Of a stretch of DNA of 64,000 bases, positions 1 to 9,320 are shown one piece after another (the stretch's first letter is position 1; the number at the start of each line of letters is the position of its first letter). Position numbers and translations under genes: made by a program. Below the pieces are notes generated by a model, which saw nothing but the letters and a program-made list of their open reading frames with translations, was not told the origin of the DNA and made no database searches. This DNA is from Bryobacter sp. (lineage in GTDB: Bacteria; Acidobacteriota; Terriglobia; Bryobacterales; Bryobacteraceae): the NCBI GenBank assembly GCA_022843625.1, contig JALHNH010000027.1, positions 28,852 through 92,851 of the forward strand. Direction: 5' to 3'.

Positions 1-1812
1 CCTCTCCTGCACGAAGACCTCACCACCAAGGAACTCGGCAAGGATAGCGGCACTGTCTCAAACATAGCCGATCACATCCAGTTCTCAATTGGCGACATCT
101 CAGCCGGCTTCGCCCAAGCGGACGTCGTCGTTGAGCGTGAATTCAACACGGCCACTGTACACCAGGGCTACATCGAGCCCCACAACGCTACTGTGCTCTG
201 GAATAACGACGGCCGCATCAGCATCTGGTGCAGCACTCAGGGTTCCTTCGTCGTACGCGATGCCACGGCCGGCATCCTCGACATCCCTGTCTCGCAGATC
301 AAAGTTACCCCGATGGAAATCGGTGGCGGCTTCGGCGGCAAGATCCCTGTCTACTTGGAACCGGTCGCCGCGCTGCTCTCTAAAAAGTCGGGCCGCCCCG
401 TCAAGATTCTGATGCCGCGCCAGGCAGTATTTGAAGCCACCGGACCCACGCCCGGCTCTTACATGAAGGTTAAGATCGGCGCAAAGCAGGATGGCACGAT
501 CACTGCCGCTCAGGCCTATCTTGCCTTTGAAGCGGGCGCTTATCCGGGGGCGATGGTTGTGCCGGGGGCCATGACAGCCTTTGCCGCCTACAACCTCACT
601 AACGTCCTGATCGATGGTTATGACGTTGTGGTGAACAAGCCCAGCACCGCCGCTTACCGGGCACCGGGCGCGCCCAACTCGGCCTTCGCCACTGAATCAG
701 TCATCGACGAACTGGCTCTCAAGCTCAATCTCGACCCGATCGACTTCCGCCTCAAGAACGCTGCTAAAGAAGGCACCCGCCGCGCCGATGGCCCACGCTA
801 CCCACGTATCGGCTGCATCGAAGTGCTGGAGGCGATGAAGAATTCTGATCACTACAAGTCGCCGCTCGTTGGCCCCAATCGTGGCCGGGGCGTCGCCATT
901 GGCTTCTGGTTCAACATCGGATTCCCTTCCAGTTGCACGCTCAACGTTACCGCCGACGGCAGCGTCAATTTAATCGAAGGCTCAACAGACATTGGTGGCT
1001 CGCGCACCTCTATTGCCATGCAGGCAGCTGAAGTCCTGGGCCTCAGGGCCGAAGACATTCATCCCTCCATCGTCGACACAGACTCCATCGGCTTCACCGC
1101 CGTAACCGGTGGCTCCCGCACCACCTTCGCTACTGGCTGGGCCGCTTACGAAGCCGCTCAGGATGTCGTGCGCCAGATGAAAGAACGTGCGGCCAAACTC
1201 TGGGCCGTGGCTCCCGATACGGTCACTGCCGAACAGGGCATCTACAAATCGAACGGCCACACGATCGGGTTCAAAGAACTCGCGGCCCGCATCTCAGAAA
1301 CCGGTGGCCCCATCGTCGGCCGTGCGGCTGTCGATCCGCGTGGTGCCGGCGGCTCATTCGCTGGCTCGATTGTCGACGTCGAAATCGACCCCGAAACGGG
1401 CAAGACCACCATCCTTCGCTTCACCTGCGTACAAGACGCGGGGCGCGCCATCCATCCTGCTTATGTCGAAGGTCAGATGCAGGGCGGCTCCGTCCAGGGC
1501 ATCGGCTGGGCACTCAACGAAGAGTACTTCATGAACGCTGACGGCCGCATGATGAACTCCAGCTTTCTCGATTACCGCATGCCCACGGCCCTCGATGTGC
1601 CGATGATCGAAACCATCATCGTCGAGGTGCCCAACCCGGGCCATCCCTTTGGTGTCCGTGGTGTCGGCGAGGCCAACATCATCCCGCCACAGGCCGCCAT
1701 CGCCAATGCCATCACTCACGCCATTGGCATGCGCATGACCCGTCTGCCCATGAACCCACCAGCCATCATGGAGGCCATCTGGTGCCAAAAATCTTTATCC
1801 CCACTCTCTTGA
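1..1812 (+). CDS. Xanthine dehydrogenase-family molybdopterin-binding large subunit (5' truncated by window)
   Basis: Frame 1 is open from the first base, so the gene begins before the window; no internal start is proposed. The visible ~603 residues carry hallmarks of the xanthine dehydrogenase/aldehyde oxidase large subunit: HQGYIEP near the left edge, the glycine-rich GGGFGGK loop, AYRAPG, and a C-terminal GVRGVGEAN segment whose Glu matches the catalytic base of the family. Such subunits bind Mo-pyranopterin and hydroxylate heteroaromatics, aldehydes, CO or acyl-CoA thioesters. The substrate cannot be told here, and the FeS and FAD subunits are not in view. It overlaps the downstream MoaD-like gene by 31 nt, suggesting translational coupling with a cofactor-related sulfur carrier. 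Family call secure; substrate unknown. Confidence 0.93.
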   Translation, partial: PLLHEDLTTKELGKDSGTVSNIADHIQFSIGDISAGFAQADVVVEREFNTATVHQGYIEPHNATVLWNNDGRISIWCSTQGSFVVRDATAGILDIPVSQIKVTPMEIGGGFGGKIPVYLEPVAALLSKKSGRPVKILMPRQAVFEATGPTPGSYMKVKIGAKQDGTITAAQAYLAFEAGAYPGAMVVPGAMTAFAAYNLTNVLIDGYDVVVNKPSTAAYRAPGAPNSAFATESVIDELALKLNLDPIDFRLKNAAKEGTRRADGPRYPRIGCIEVLEAMKNSDHYKSPLVGPNRGRGVAIGFWFNIGFPSSCTLNVTADGSVNLIEGSTDIGGSRTSIAMQAAEVLGLRAEDIHPSIVDTDSIGFTAVTGGSRTTFATGWAAYEAAQDVVRQMKERAAKLWAVAPDTVTAEQGIYKSNGHTIGFKELAARISETGGPIVGRAAVDPRGAGGSFAGSIVDVEIDPETGKTTILRFTCVQDAGRAIHPAYVEGQMQGGSVQGIGWALNEEYFMNADGRMMNSSFLDYRMPTALDVPMIETIIVEVPNPGHPFGVRGVGEANIIPPQAAIANAITHAIGMRMTRLPMNPPAIMEAIWCQKSLSPLS

Positions 1813-2045
1813 GGCACCTCACGGACGGTTGCACCGAAGTAGATATCGAAGGTGCTACCGTCCGGGAGATCATCACCAACCTCGAAGCGAAGTATCCGGG
1901 CGTTGAAGACCGTCTGCTCGAAGGTGGGCGGCTTCGCCCCAATATCGCCATCGCAATCGACGGCGAAATCTCTCCGCTTGGCCTCTTCGAATCCGTACCC
2001 GCTTCCAGCGAGCTTCATTTCCTCAGCGCCATCCGTGGAGGATAA
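1782..2045 (+). CDS. MoaD/ThiS-family ubiquitin-like sulfur carrier
   Basis: An 87-residue protein from a GTG start that lies inside the end of the molybdopterin hydroxylase gene. The sequence has the beta-grasp pattern of small sulfur carriers (TVREIITNLEAKYPGV, later PNIAIAIDGE) and ends in Gly-Gly, the residues that MoeB/ThiF-type enzymes adenylate and convert to thiocarboxylate. MoaD donates sulfur for molybdopterin dithiolene formation; related proteins serve thiamine, cysteine or tungsten cofactor routes. Overlap with a Mo-enzyme subunit favours a MoaD-type role, but no MoaE is visible, so the exact pathway is inferred. The 31-nt overlap implies re-initiation or coupled translation. Confidence 0.85.
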   Translation: MPKIFIPTLLRHLTDGCTEVDIEGATVREIITNLEAKYPGVEDRLLEGGRLRPNIAIAIDGEISPLGLFESVPASSELHFLSAIRGG

Positions 2046-2053
2046 GATAAATC

Positions 2054-2824
2054 TTGCTGCTACTCTTACTAGTCCCTGTTTCTCTGTGCGCCTTCCACCC
2101 TGCTGTGGCGCAAATTACCAGTGCGCCCGAGTTTAAATCAGGCCCGGTATTTCAGAAGGATCGCTCTGCGGCAACAGTCGATGGAACATCCCATGCTTCG
2201 GCTGAAAAGGCGCAGCTGAATGCAGAGGTGATGTCGCGACTCAAGCAGCTCAGCGGCTATAAAGGCGGGGTTCGTCTGATTGAAGCAAAGCTGCTTCCAG
2301 CAGCCCAGAAGTGGTTCCGTGATCAAAAACTCCCAATCGGCGTTGCGGTCGCGCTCTTCTTCTCAGGGCAGGAAGCAGAAGGGGTAAGGCAGCTGCTTTC
2401 AATTGGCCGCGCCAACACTAACTCAGTAACGATCGTGCCTTTCCTGGCCGAGACCGCGCTGGTTGTTCCTTCTCTCATTGCCCCGGCTCTGGAGGTAATC
2501 GAGAAGATCTCCGCAAAGAATCCAGCCAGCAGCGAAGCCTTCTATTACCGGGCACGCTTGATCCAGGATCAAGAAGCCACGAGCATCGAACTGCTGAAGA
2601 AGTCCATTGCGCTCGACCGTGCCGCCACCGCCCCGCTCATCGAAGTGAGCCGGCTCTATACAAGAACTGGCGACCGCCCGGCAGCAATCGAAGCTCTTGA
2701 AAAAGTATTGGCACTCAAGCCTGACACCTCAATCGCTCATTACCGTCTCGCTTCTCTCTATCGCGCGATGGGTCAGCACGAGAAAGCAAGCAGCCACATG
2801 GCCGCCTTCCAGAAGCTGCAGTAA
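2054..2824 (+). CDS. Secreted tetratricopeptide-repeat protein
   Basis: A 256-residue protein starting at TTG 2054. An in-frame stop lies two codons upstream, and a GGAGG at 2037-2041 precedes the start by 12 nt. Residues 1-20 form a hydrophobic signal peptide ending near HPAVAQ. The C-terminal ~100 residues contain at least two TPR-like units (RLYTRTGDRPAAIEALEKVL, then RLASLYRAMGQHEKASSH); the middle is helical without a recognised family. It follows the MoaD-like gene by 8 nt and precedes the ASPIC/UnbV-TPR gene by 13 nt, so the three are probably co-transcribed. TPRs mediate protein-protein contacts; the partner is unknown, though the adjacent large TPR protein is a candidate. Confidence 0.8.
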   Translation: MLLLLLVPVSLCAFHPAVAQITSAPEFKSGPVFQKDRSAATVDGTSHASAEKAQLNAEVMSRLKQLSGYKGGVRLIEAKLLPAAQKWFRDQKLPIGVAVALFFSGQEAEGVRQLLSIGRANTNSVTIVPFLAETALVVPSLIAPALEVIEKISAKNPASSEAFYYRARLIQDQEATSIELLKKSIALDRAATAPLIEVSRLYTRTGDRPAAIEALEKVLALKPDTSIAHYRLASLYRAMGQHEKASSHMAAFQKLQ

Positions 2825-2837
2825 CGCCCCTCCTCCC

Positions 2838-5801
2838 ATGACACGTCGTCACTTATTCGCGCTGTCTTGCTTGCTTGCCTCGCCAGCCCGTGCGGAGACC
2901 ATCACCTATCGCAACAACCCGCCATACTTTCCCTACCTGCCGCTGATTGAAGGCGGCCATGATGAATTTCCGCCCGACCCTCCCATGCCAACTTGGCCCC
3001 CCAGACGCGACGGCAGATTCGCAGACATTACTGGCACCGTACTTGATTCAGATCAACTCTCCAAAGGCATCCCTTACTGGATGGCCAGGTTGGACGCATC
3101 CACCGGAATCGATATCTATGGCAACAACGGGATAGCAGTTGGCGACATCGACAACGATGGCCGCGATGAAGTTTATGTCTGTCAACCATCGGGTCTGAGA
3201 AACCTGCTCTTCCGCTGGCAGAACGGCAAGCTTGTCGAAGTCTCTGCCGGAGTGGACATCGAAGACGACACCTCCTCGGCGCTTTTCCTGGACCTCCGCA
3301 ATATCGGGCGTCAGGATCTGATTGTCCTGCGCAGTTCAGGGCCACTGCTCTTTCTCAACGACGGCAAAGGCAACTTCACCGCCGTGCCCGATGCCTTCCG
3401 TTTTGCCCAGGCCCCTCAAGGTGGATTCACCGGAATGGCTGCGGCCGACTACGACCGGGACGGCAAGCTCGATCTCTACCTCTGCACATACAGCTTCTTT
3501 CAAAGCGAAGCCCAGTTCCGCTATCCCGTTCCGTATTTTGACGCTCAAAACGGCCCGCCCAACTTTCTGTTTCGCAACCGGCTCAATGCCGACGGCACAG
3601 GCTTTTTCGAGGACACTACTGCCTCCTCAGGCATCAACGAAAACAACAATCGCTACAGCTTTGCGCCGGCCTGGTGCGACTACGATGGCAGCGGCTGGCC
3701 CAGCCTCTATGTCGCCAATGACTTTGGCCGCAACAACCTTTACCGCAACGAGCGCGGCAAGTTGCATGATGTCGCCGCCGCAAGTGGTGTCGAAGACGTC
3801 GGCCCGGGCATGAGCGCTGCCTGGTTCGATCAAAACGGCGATGGACTGCCAGACCTCTACGTTGCCAATATGTGGACGGCAGCCGGCCAGCAGATCGTCC
3901 GTCACAAGAACTTTTCTCATCCCTTCAATGACGCCTGGCGCGGGCACACCAAAGGCAACAGCTTTTACAGAAATCTTGGTGGTGGCAAGTTTCAAGCAGA
4001 AACTCGCGGCATCGAGATGGGCCGTTGGGGCTGGTCTGCCGACGCTGCAGACTTCGACAACGATGGGCGCGCAGAATTGTTTCTCACCTGCGGCATGATG
4101 ACTGGACCCAAGCAGCCCGATCTCATGGGCTTCTTCTGGCGCCAGGTTGTGGCAAAGACTCCAGCAACGGCCATGGCGTCAGGCCCCTACGAAAACGGTT
4201 GGAACGCCATCAATCAATTCATCCGCGAAGGTTACAGCTGGAACGGCAATGAGCCAAACGTCTTCTACGTCCCCTACGGAGACAATTACAAAGACGCCTC
4301 AGTGGAATCCGGGCTCGCCTTCTCCGGCGATTCGCGCGCCTTCGCAATTACCGATATCGATGGGGATGGCTGTCTCGATCTGCTGGTAAAGAGCCGCCTC
4401 GGGCCTCAACTGCGTGTCTTCCAGAATCGCGCTGGACAGTCTCGCCAGCGGATTGCCTTCCGGCTCATAGGAACAAAATCGAATCGCGATGCCATTGGTG
4501 CCCGCATCACCGTCGATGGCCAAACAAAGTGGGTGAGTGCTGGGTCGGGCTATATCTCGCAGCACACCAAGACCTTGCACTTCGGCTTGAGTGATAACGC
4601 AACGGCCAAGTCGATCACGATCCTCTGGCCCAGTGGCCTTGAGCAAAAGCTGGAGAAACTGACGGCAAACGCAGTCTATGAAATTCGCGAAGGCGGCCCT
4701 GCCGAGAGAAGGCCTTTCGCCACTCCCGCATCGATCGAGGCTCGCGAGGCTGAGGGCGACAACATACCCCGCCTGCACGATACCTGGTTTCTTGAGCCGG
4801 TGCCGCTTCCAGAGCCAGGCAAAGGCCCCGGCCTGTTTACGCTGCGCACGGCCAACCCGGATCTGCTTGCCGCTTACTCGCTCTTTCGCCGCTACCTCTT
4901 CGAGTACCGGGCTCCACTCGAACTGCCTCTCTCGCTCTTGCTCAACGCAGAGGGCCACGCAATCAAGATCTACGCTAAGCCCCCTTCAGCAGAACAGGTA
5001 AGGGCAGACATGGCGGCCCCGCGCCCTCCGGCACAGGCCCGCCGTGACTTCTTCAAGCTAGGGGCATCGCTGCTCTGGTGTGGCTATCCCGAGCAAGCCC
5101 TGCCTTATCTTGAAGCCGTCCTGCGACGGCAGCCAGCCAACATCCGCACGATGGTGTTGGTGGCGCAAATCCATCGGGAAGCCAATCGCCTCGACAAAGC
5201 GTCAGGCCTGCTCGAAGAAGCACTACGCCTCGACTCGCGTTCGGCCGAGGCCTGGAACGAATCGGGCGGCGTAGCCATGGCCCGCGAAGACTTTCAAACG
5301 GCACTCCAACATTTTGAGCGAGCACTGGCGGCCAAAAGTGGTCTGGCCTATGTGCTGCTGAACGCCGCTCAGGCGGCAGACAAGCTCGACAAGCTGCCGC
5401 AAGCAGAAGCCTACTTCCGTAAGGCTCTTGAACTCGAGCCGGACAACGCAGACGGCCACAACGGCCTAGGCCTGACGCTGGCCAAGCGAGGCAACATGCC
5501 AGAGGCTGAATCGGCTCTTCTCAAGGCTGTGGGCTTGAAGCCCACACTCTCATCCGCCTGGAACAATCTCGGGATACTTCATCTTCAGAGAAGAGATCCG
5601 GCTAAAGCGATTGAAGCCCTCGAACGAGGCATCGCTGCGGCACCGGGTGACGAGCTTCTTTATCTCAATCTGGGAAGAGTCTATGTGCAAATGAAGCACC
5701 TGGACGATGCTCGCGAAACCATGCGGCGCCTTCTGAAGGTACAGCCCCAAAGCCGTGTGGCCCGCAAGGCGCTCGAAGACTTGTCCAGGATTAGACCCTA
5801 A
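2838..5801 (+). CDS. Secreted FG-GAP/ASPIC-UnbV domain protein with C-terminal TPRs
   Basis: The start is placed at ATG 2838, where a signal peptide begins (MTRRHLFALSCLL...ARAE); the frame is open upstream, but that part lies inside the previous gene. The 987-residue protein has FG-GAP/VCBS calcium-binding propeller repeats with D-x-D-x-D-G loops (GDIDNDGRDE, AADYDRDGKLD, ADFDNDGRAE, TDIDGDGCLD). An ASPIC/UnbV module follows at roughly residues 550-620 (DAIGARITVDG ... LHFGLSDNATAKSITILWPSG), and then about five TPR units to the end. Proteins of this CRTAC1-like type are common in acidobacteria and planctomycetes and are thought to be extracellular scaffolds; no enzymatic activity is established. 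Its stop overlaps tail-to-tail with that of the PQQ dehydrogenase by 4 nt. Confidence 0.9.
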   Translation: MTRRHLFALSCLLASPARAETITYRNNPPYFPYLPLIEGGHDEFPPDPPMPTWPPRRDGRFADITGTVLDSDQLSKGIPYWMARLDASTGIDIYGNNGIAVGDIDNDGRDEVYVCQPSGLRNLLFRWQNGKLVEVSAGVDIEDDTSSALFLDLRNIGRQDLIVLRSSGPLLFLNDGKGNFTAVPDAFRFAQAPQGGFTGMAAADYDRDGKLDLYLCTYSFFQSEAQFRYPVPYFDAQNGPPNFLFRNRLNADGTGFFEDTTASSGINENNNRYSFAPAWCDYDGSGWPSLYVANDFGRNNLYRNERGKLHDVAAASGVEDVGPGMSAAWFDQNGDGLPDLYVANMWTAAGQQIVRHKNFSHPFNDAWRGHTKGNSFYRNLGGGKFQAETRGIEMGRWGWSADAADFDNDGRAELFLTCGMMTGPKQPDLMGFFWRQVVAKTPATAMASGPYENGWNAINQFIREGYSWNGNEPNVFYVPYGDNYKDASVESGLAFSGDSRAFAITDIDGDGCLDLLVKSRLGPQLRVFQNRAGQSRQRIAFRLIGTKSNRDAIGARITVDGQTKWVSAGSGYISQHTKTLHFGLSDNATAKSITILWPSGLEQKLEKLTANAVYEIREGGPAERRPFATPASIEAREAEGDNIPRLHDTWFLEPVPLPEPGKGPGLFTLRTANPDLLAAYSLFRRYLFEYRAPLELPLSLLLNAEGHAIKIYAKPPSAEQVRADMAAPRPPAQARRDFFKLGASLLWCGYPEQALPYLEAVLRRQPANIRTMVLVAQIHREANRLDKASGLLEEALRLDSRSAEAWNESGGVAMAREDFQTALQHFERALAAKSGLAYVLLNAAQAADKLDKLPQAEAYFRKALELEPDNADGHNGLGLTLAKRGNMPEAESALLKAVGLKPTLSSAWNNLGILHLQRRDPAKAIEALERGIAAAPGDELLYLNLGRVYVQMKHLDDARETMRRLLKVQPQSRVARKALEDLSRIRP

Positions 5802-8095
5802 TCCGGCAGCGAAAAAGTCATTAGATTCGAGCCCACCGCAAGGGTCACATACTGCTTCCCAGCTACGCTGTAAGTCATCGGCGAAGTCTTGATGGTTGCA
5901 TTGAGCGGCATCTTCCACAGCGTCTTGCCATCCTTCTCATCGGCCGCGATGAAGTACCCGCTTGGGTCACCATAAAACAGCAAGCCACCGGCAGTACCTA
6001 GTATTCCGGCCACGCGCTTGCCGTCTACCGGACCAACAAGCGGCACATCCCACACAGTTTTCCCCGTTTCAATATCGAGAGCCCGCAAATACTTCTTTCC
6101 AGCGTCCTCGGGAGGCCGCGCCGTCTTCCAACTGCCCGGCAAAAGGTTCACCAAACACTTCTCGATCGCAATCAGATAGTAGAGTCTGGTCACCGGACTG
6201 TAGGATGTACCGTTCCAGTTAGTTGCATGATCCGGGCAGCTCAGCTCGCCGGGCTTTGCCATCACGGGACGACCGTCACTCCCAATCCCGCTCGCCCACG
6301 TCATGCGCTGCACGAAGGGCTTGGCCAGCAGGAGCTTTCCGTTCGTGCGATCAAACACATAGAAGAACCCATTGCGATCTGCATGTAACATCAGCTTCCG
6401 CATCTGCCCCTGATACTCGGCATCAATCAAAACATTCGGCTCTGTCGCGTCCCAGTCATGTGTATCGTGCGGCGTGAACTGGTAATACCATTTCATCTTG
6501 CCGCTGGCAGGATCCAGCGCCAGCACACTGTCGGTAAACAGATTGTCGCCACCGCGATCGCGGTCATCCGAGTTCGGCCATGGATTACCAGTTGCCCAGA
6601 ACAAGGTATCTGTGGAGGCATCGTAAGAGCCCGTCAGCCAGGTCGAGCCGCCGCCCAGCTTGTAGCCATTCCCTTTCCACGTCTCAATACCAGGCTCGCC
6701 TTCAGCCGGCACTGTCCATGTGCGCCAAACCCGCTCCCCCGTCCCGGCCTTATAGGCTGCAACGAAACCACGAATCCCCCAATCGCCGCCAGCCACACCG
6801 GCCACCACCGTGTCCTTCACAATCAGCGGGGCAATCGTCCCGCCATACTTCTGCGGCTCATCCCACATCACCGTCTCCCACACCAGCTTGCCAGTCACGC
6901 GGTGGATCCCAATCAGATGCGCATTGTCGGTTACAAAGAAAAGGTTGTCACCTAAGATAGCCACTCCACGATTGGTACCTAGCGAAGGATCAGACACAAG
7001 CCCTGGCGTCCTCGGTCGCGCGTATTGCCAGATCTGCTGGCCCGTCGCAGCATTCAACGCAAAGACCTGATTCGGCCCAGTCGCATACATGATTCCATCG
7101 ACAACCAGCGGCACAGTCTCGAGCCCGAAGTAACGCATGTTCTCTCGGAAATAAGGCGTATCCGGCAGGAACTGTGTCCAGAGCGGAATCGAAAACGCCC
7201 ACTCCAGCTTCAGCTTCTTCACATTCGTTCGATCGATCTGCTTCAGTGGGCTGTAGCGATTCGCACTGAGATTGCCGTTGTAAGTGAGCCAGTCCCCCGG
7301 CTTCGGATTGAGGATACGGTCAAAATCCACCCCACCAGACTTCTCGACAACCATTCCTGCCTTCACCCCATTCAGGCTGCTCAAGAACGCGACCGTATTC
7401 TGCAGCTCTGTCTCGCCGGCTTCCACCGCCGGCATCAGCGACACCTTCTCTTCAGTTACCTCGCGCACATCCTGAAGCAAGACGGGATGCAGACCACCCT
7501 TGAGATCTTGCACTGAGATCTCGAATGCAGTCCGGTTCCGGGCAAAGCCCCGCAAGCTTCCGCCCTTCTTCAAGTCCAGCTTTACCAGATCGTAACCAGG
7601 AACAATCCTCACCCCCGGATTTACGAGCGCATCCCGCAACTGGTCCACCGTGAGTTCGGTCGCGACAATCGAAAGATCCGGCCCTACTGCCGCCCCGCGT
7701 CCTGACACCATATGGCAATTCGAACACTGTCCTTTGCCAAAGAAAAAGTCACTGCCCGCCTTCACATCGCCAGGCACTTTGGATTCTGAGGCTGACGCAT
7801 TCAGCGACACAACCAGACTCACCAGCCCATCCAGAGTCGCCGCTGGCAGATCAAAACCCGGCATCCCCGCCGCCGGAACTCCTCGCACAATCACATTCCG
7901 CAGGCTCTGCACAGACCGCTTCCGCAACCGCAAATTTCCCGATAGTCCCGGCCCCTGCTGAGACCCGCGAGCATCCGCCCCGTGACAGCCGGAACAGAGC
8001 TTGGCATAAGTCTGCCGCACATCATCTACAGGAGCTTGTCCCAACACGGGAACAGCCAAGAACAGAAGCAAAGACCAACACGCAGCGACATTCAT
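5798..8095 (-). CDS. Cytochrome c-fused PQQ-dependent dehydrogenase (alcohol dehydrogenase-like)
   Basis: The start is placed at ATG 8095 because it begins a signal peptide (MNVAACWSLLLFLAVPVLG); an ATG ten codons earlier is less likely. The 765-residue protein has two c-type heme sites at the N-terminus, CSGCH at residues 34-38 and CSNCH at 124-128. An eight-bladed quinoprotein propeller typical of methanol/ethanol/glucose dehydrogenases follows (WLTYNGNLSANRYSPL, GGDWGIRGFVAAYKAGTGE, FTPHDTHDWDATEP). Such enzymes oxidise alcohols or sugars in the periplasm and pass electrons to the fused cytochromes. The heme domains are N-terminal rather than C-terminal as in classical quinohemoprotein alcohol dehydrogenases. 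Substrate not predictable. Confidence 0.92.
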   Translation of the reverse strand: MNVAACWSLLLFLAVPVLGQAPVDDVRQTYAKLCSGCHGADARGSQQGPGLSGNLRLRKRSVQSLRNVIVRGVPAAGMPGFDLPAATLDGLVSLVVSLNASASESKVPGDVKAGSDFFFGKGQCSNCHMVSGRGAAVGPDLSIVATELTVDQLRDALVNPGVRIVPGYDLVKLDLKKGGSLRGFARNRTAFEISVQDLKGGLHPVLLQDVREVTEEKVSLMPAVEAGETELQNTVAFLSSLNGVKAGMVVEKSGGVDFDRILNPKPGDWLTYNGNLSANRYSPLKQIDRTNVKKLKLEWAFSIPLWTQFLPDTPYFRENMRYFGLETVPLVVDGIMYATGPNQVFALNAATGQQIWQYARPRTPGLVSDPSLGTNRGVAILGDNLFFVTDNAHLIGIHRVTGKLVWETVMWDEPQKYGGTIAPLIVKDTVVAGVAGGDWGIRGFVAAYKAGTGERVWRTWTVPAEGEPGIETWKGNGYKLGGGSTWLTGSYDASTDTLFWATGNPWPNSDDRDRGGDNLFTDSVLALDPASGKMKWYYQFTPHDTHDWDATEPNVLIDAEYQGQMRKLMLHADRNGFFYVFDRTNGKLLLAKPFVQRMTWASGIGSDGRPVMAKPGELSCPDHATNWNGTSYSPVTRLYYLIAIEKCLVNLLPGSWKTARPPEDAGKKYLRALDIETGKTVWDVPLVGPVDGKRVAGILGTAGGLLFYGDPSGYFIAADEKDGKTLWKMPLNATIKTSPMTYSVAGKQYVTLAVGSNLMTFSLPD

Positions 8096-8175
8096 CTTGC
8101 GATTACAACACACGCAAGAACACATTCTTTTATGTGGGCAAGAACACGCGAATCTAGCTTGATGCTTGGCACTAG

Positions 8176-8547
8176 ATGTTCGCGCATGAATGTCTCAATT
8201 TCGATACACTGCTTAGTGAGAAACCAGTAGTCTTTCACCCAAGAGCTCGCGATGTCATTCGGGAATTCCCGGTTGAAATCCGTGACCGACTGGGTAAGGC
8301 GCTCTATTTGTTGCAGGTGGGCGAGGCGCTTGCTATGCCCCTATCCAGGCCGATGCCCTCGGTTGCACCCGGCGTCTCTGAACTGCGGCTCCGCAGTGGT
8401 GACGGCCAGTTTCGAACCTTTTATTTAGCGGCAAGTGACGAAGGCATCCTGGTGCTTCACGCCTTTGTAAAGAAAACACAACAAACTCCGCCCTCTGAGA
8501 TTCAAATAGCAAGAAAGCGGCTTAAGGAGATGCACGATGAAGACTAA
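8176..8547 (+). CDS. RelE/HigB-like toxin (phage Gp49-like)
   Basis: A 123-residue protein with the pattern of the Gp49/HigB branch of RelE-fold mRNA interferases: PVVFHPRARDVIREFP, then PLSRPMPSVAPGVSELRLRSGDGQFRTFYLA, then ILVLHAFVKKTQQTP, with basic residues near the end. These toxins cleave mRNA at the ribosome. It overlaps the HTH antitoxin gene by 11 nt in the toxin-first order that is usual for higBA. The ATG at 8176 gives a short non-homologous N-terminus. The pair sits between two unrelated secreted/redox genes, consistent with an acquired module. Both genes look intact. Confidence 0.88.
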   Translation: MFAHECLNFDTLLSEKPVVFHPRARDVIREFPVEIRDRLGKALYLLQVGEALAMPLSRPMPSVAPGVSELRLRSGDGQFRTFYLAASDEGILVLHAFVKKTQQTPPSEIQIARKRLKEMHDED

Positions 8548-8842
8548 ACTGACAATCGCCCAAACACCCGAAGATTTGGCCAAAACCCTCGGCCTCAGCG
8601 GCCTCGAAGCGCAAGAATGGAAAGTACAACATACCCTCCTTAAGCGGCTCAGACAGATCGTTCTTAGACAGGGGCTAACCCACGCTGAAGTCGCCAAGCG
8701 GGGCGGTTCCTCGCGCACCAGAGTTACCTCAATCCTCAATGGCAATCTCGACAATGTCTCAAGCGACCTTTTAATTCGGCTCCTGGCTGCCCTCGGCTAC
8801 CGCGTGAAAGTTTCGGTTTCACGTCTCGACTCGGCTGCCTAA
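8537..8842 (+). CDS. XRE-family HTH antitoxin (HigA-like)
   Basis: A 101-residue protein encoded 3' of, and overlapping, the HigB-like toxin. Residues about 38-90 form an XRE helix-turn-helix (LRQIVLRQGLTHAEVAKRGG, SRTRVTSILNGNLDNVSSDLLIRLLAALGY). HigA-type antitoxins bind the toxin and repress the shared operon promoter, which would lie in the 80-nt gap upstream of the toxin gene. Its stop shares the CTAA tetranucleotide with the stop of the opposing thioredoxin gene. Confidence 0.88.
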   Translation: MKTKLTIAQTPEDLAKTLGLSGLEAQEWKVQHTLLKRLRQIVLRQGLTHAEVAKRGGSSRTRVTSILNGNLDNVSSDLLIRLLAALGYRVKVSVSRLDSAA

Positions 8843-9276
8843 CCAGCTCCTTCAAGCCAGCCCCGCATCATCGCCCGAGGCACCACGCCCGCCTGCTGCT
8901 TCACCACCTGCCCCTCTTTGAACACCATAAAGTTGGGAATCGATTGCACCCGAAACCTTGCCCCTAGCGCCTGGTTGGCATCCGTATCCACCTTGAGCAC
9001 GATCGCCTTCCCAGCCATCTCGCGGGCCAACTCCTTCACTTCCGGTGCTGCCATCTTGCACGGCCCGCACCACTCAGCCCAGAAGTCCACCAATACCGGC
9101 ACCTTCGCCGCCCCCACAATCGCATCAAAGCCTGCCTCATCCACATCCAGAGGAAACCCAAGCGGCGCAAGTGCAGCCTTACAAACCCCACACTTCCCCG
9201 CACTGGCCAGGAACCGTGCTGGAATCCGGTTCTGCGTTCCACACCCCGCACAGGTCAGTAGTCTCGTATAAGCCAT
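8839..9276 (-). CDS. Thioredoxin with N-terminal zinc ribbon (Trx2/TrxC-like)
   Basis: The start is placed at ATG 9276, preceded by a strong GGAGG with 6-nt spacing; the frame upstream lacks family similarity. The 145-residue cytosolic protein opens with two CxxC pairs (CAGC, CGVC) forming a zinc ribbon. A thioredoxin fold follows, with the WCGPCK redox motif and the cis-proline loop SIPNFMVF. Trx2-type proteins reduce disulfides and are often linked to oxidative stress; zinc binding by the ribbon is known in E. coli TrxC. It is convergent with the HigA-like gene, with a 4-nt overlap. Confidence 0.93.
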   Translation of the reverse strand: MAYTRLLTCAGCGTQNRIPARFLASAGKCGVCKAALAPLGFPLDVDEAGFDAIVGAAKVPVLVDFWAEWCGPCKMAAPEVKELAREMAGKAIVLKVDTDANQALGARFRVQSIPNFMVFKEGQVVKQQAGVVPRAMMRGWLEGAG

Positions 9277-9320
9277 AGACACCTCCAAGCACCAGCATAT
9301 AGCGATAGACTCAACATTCA

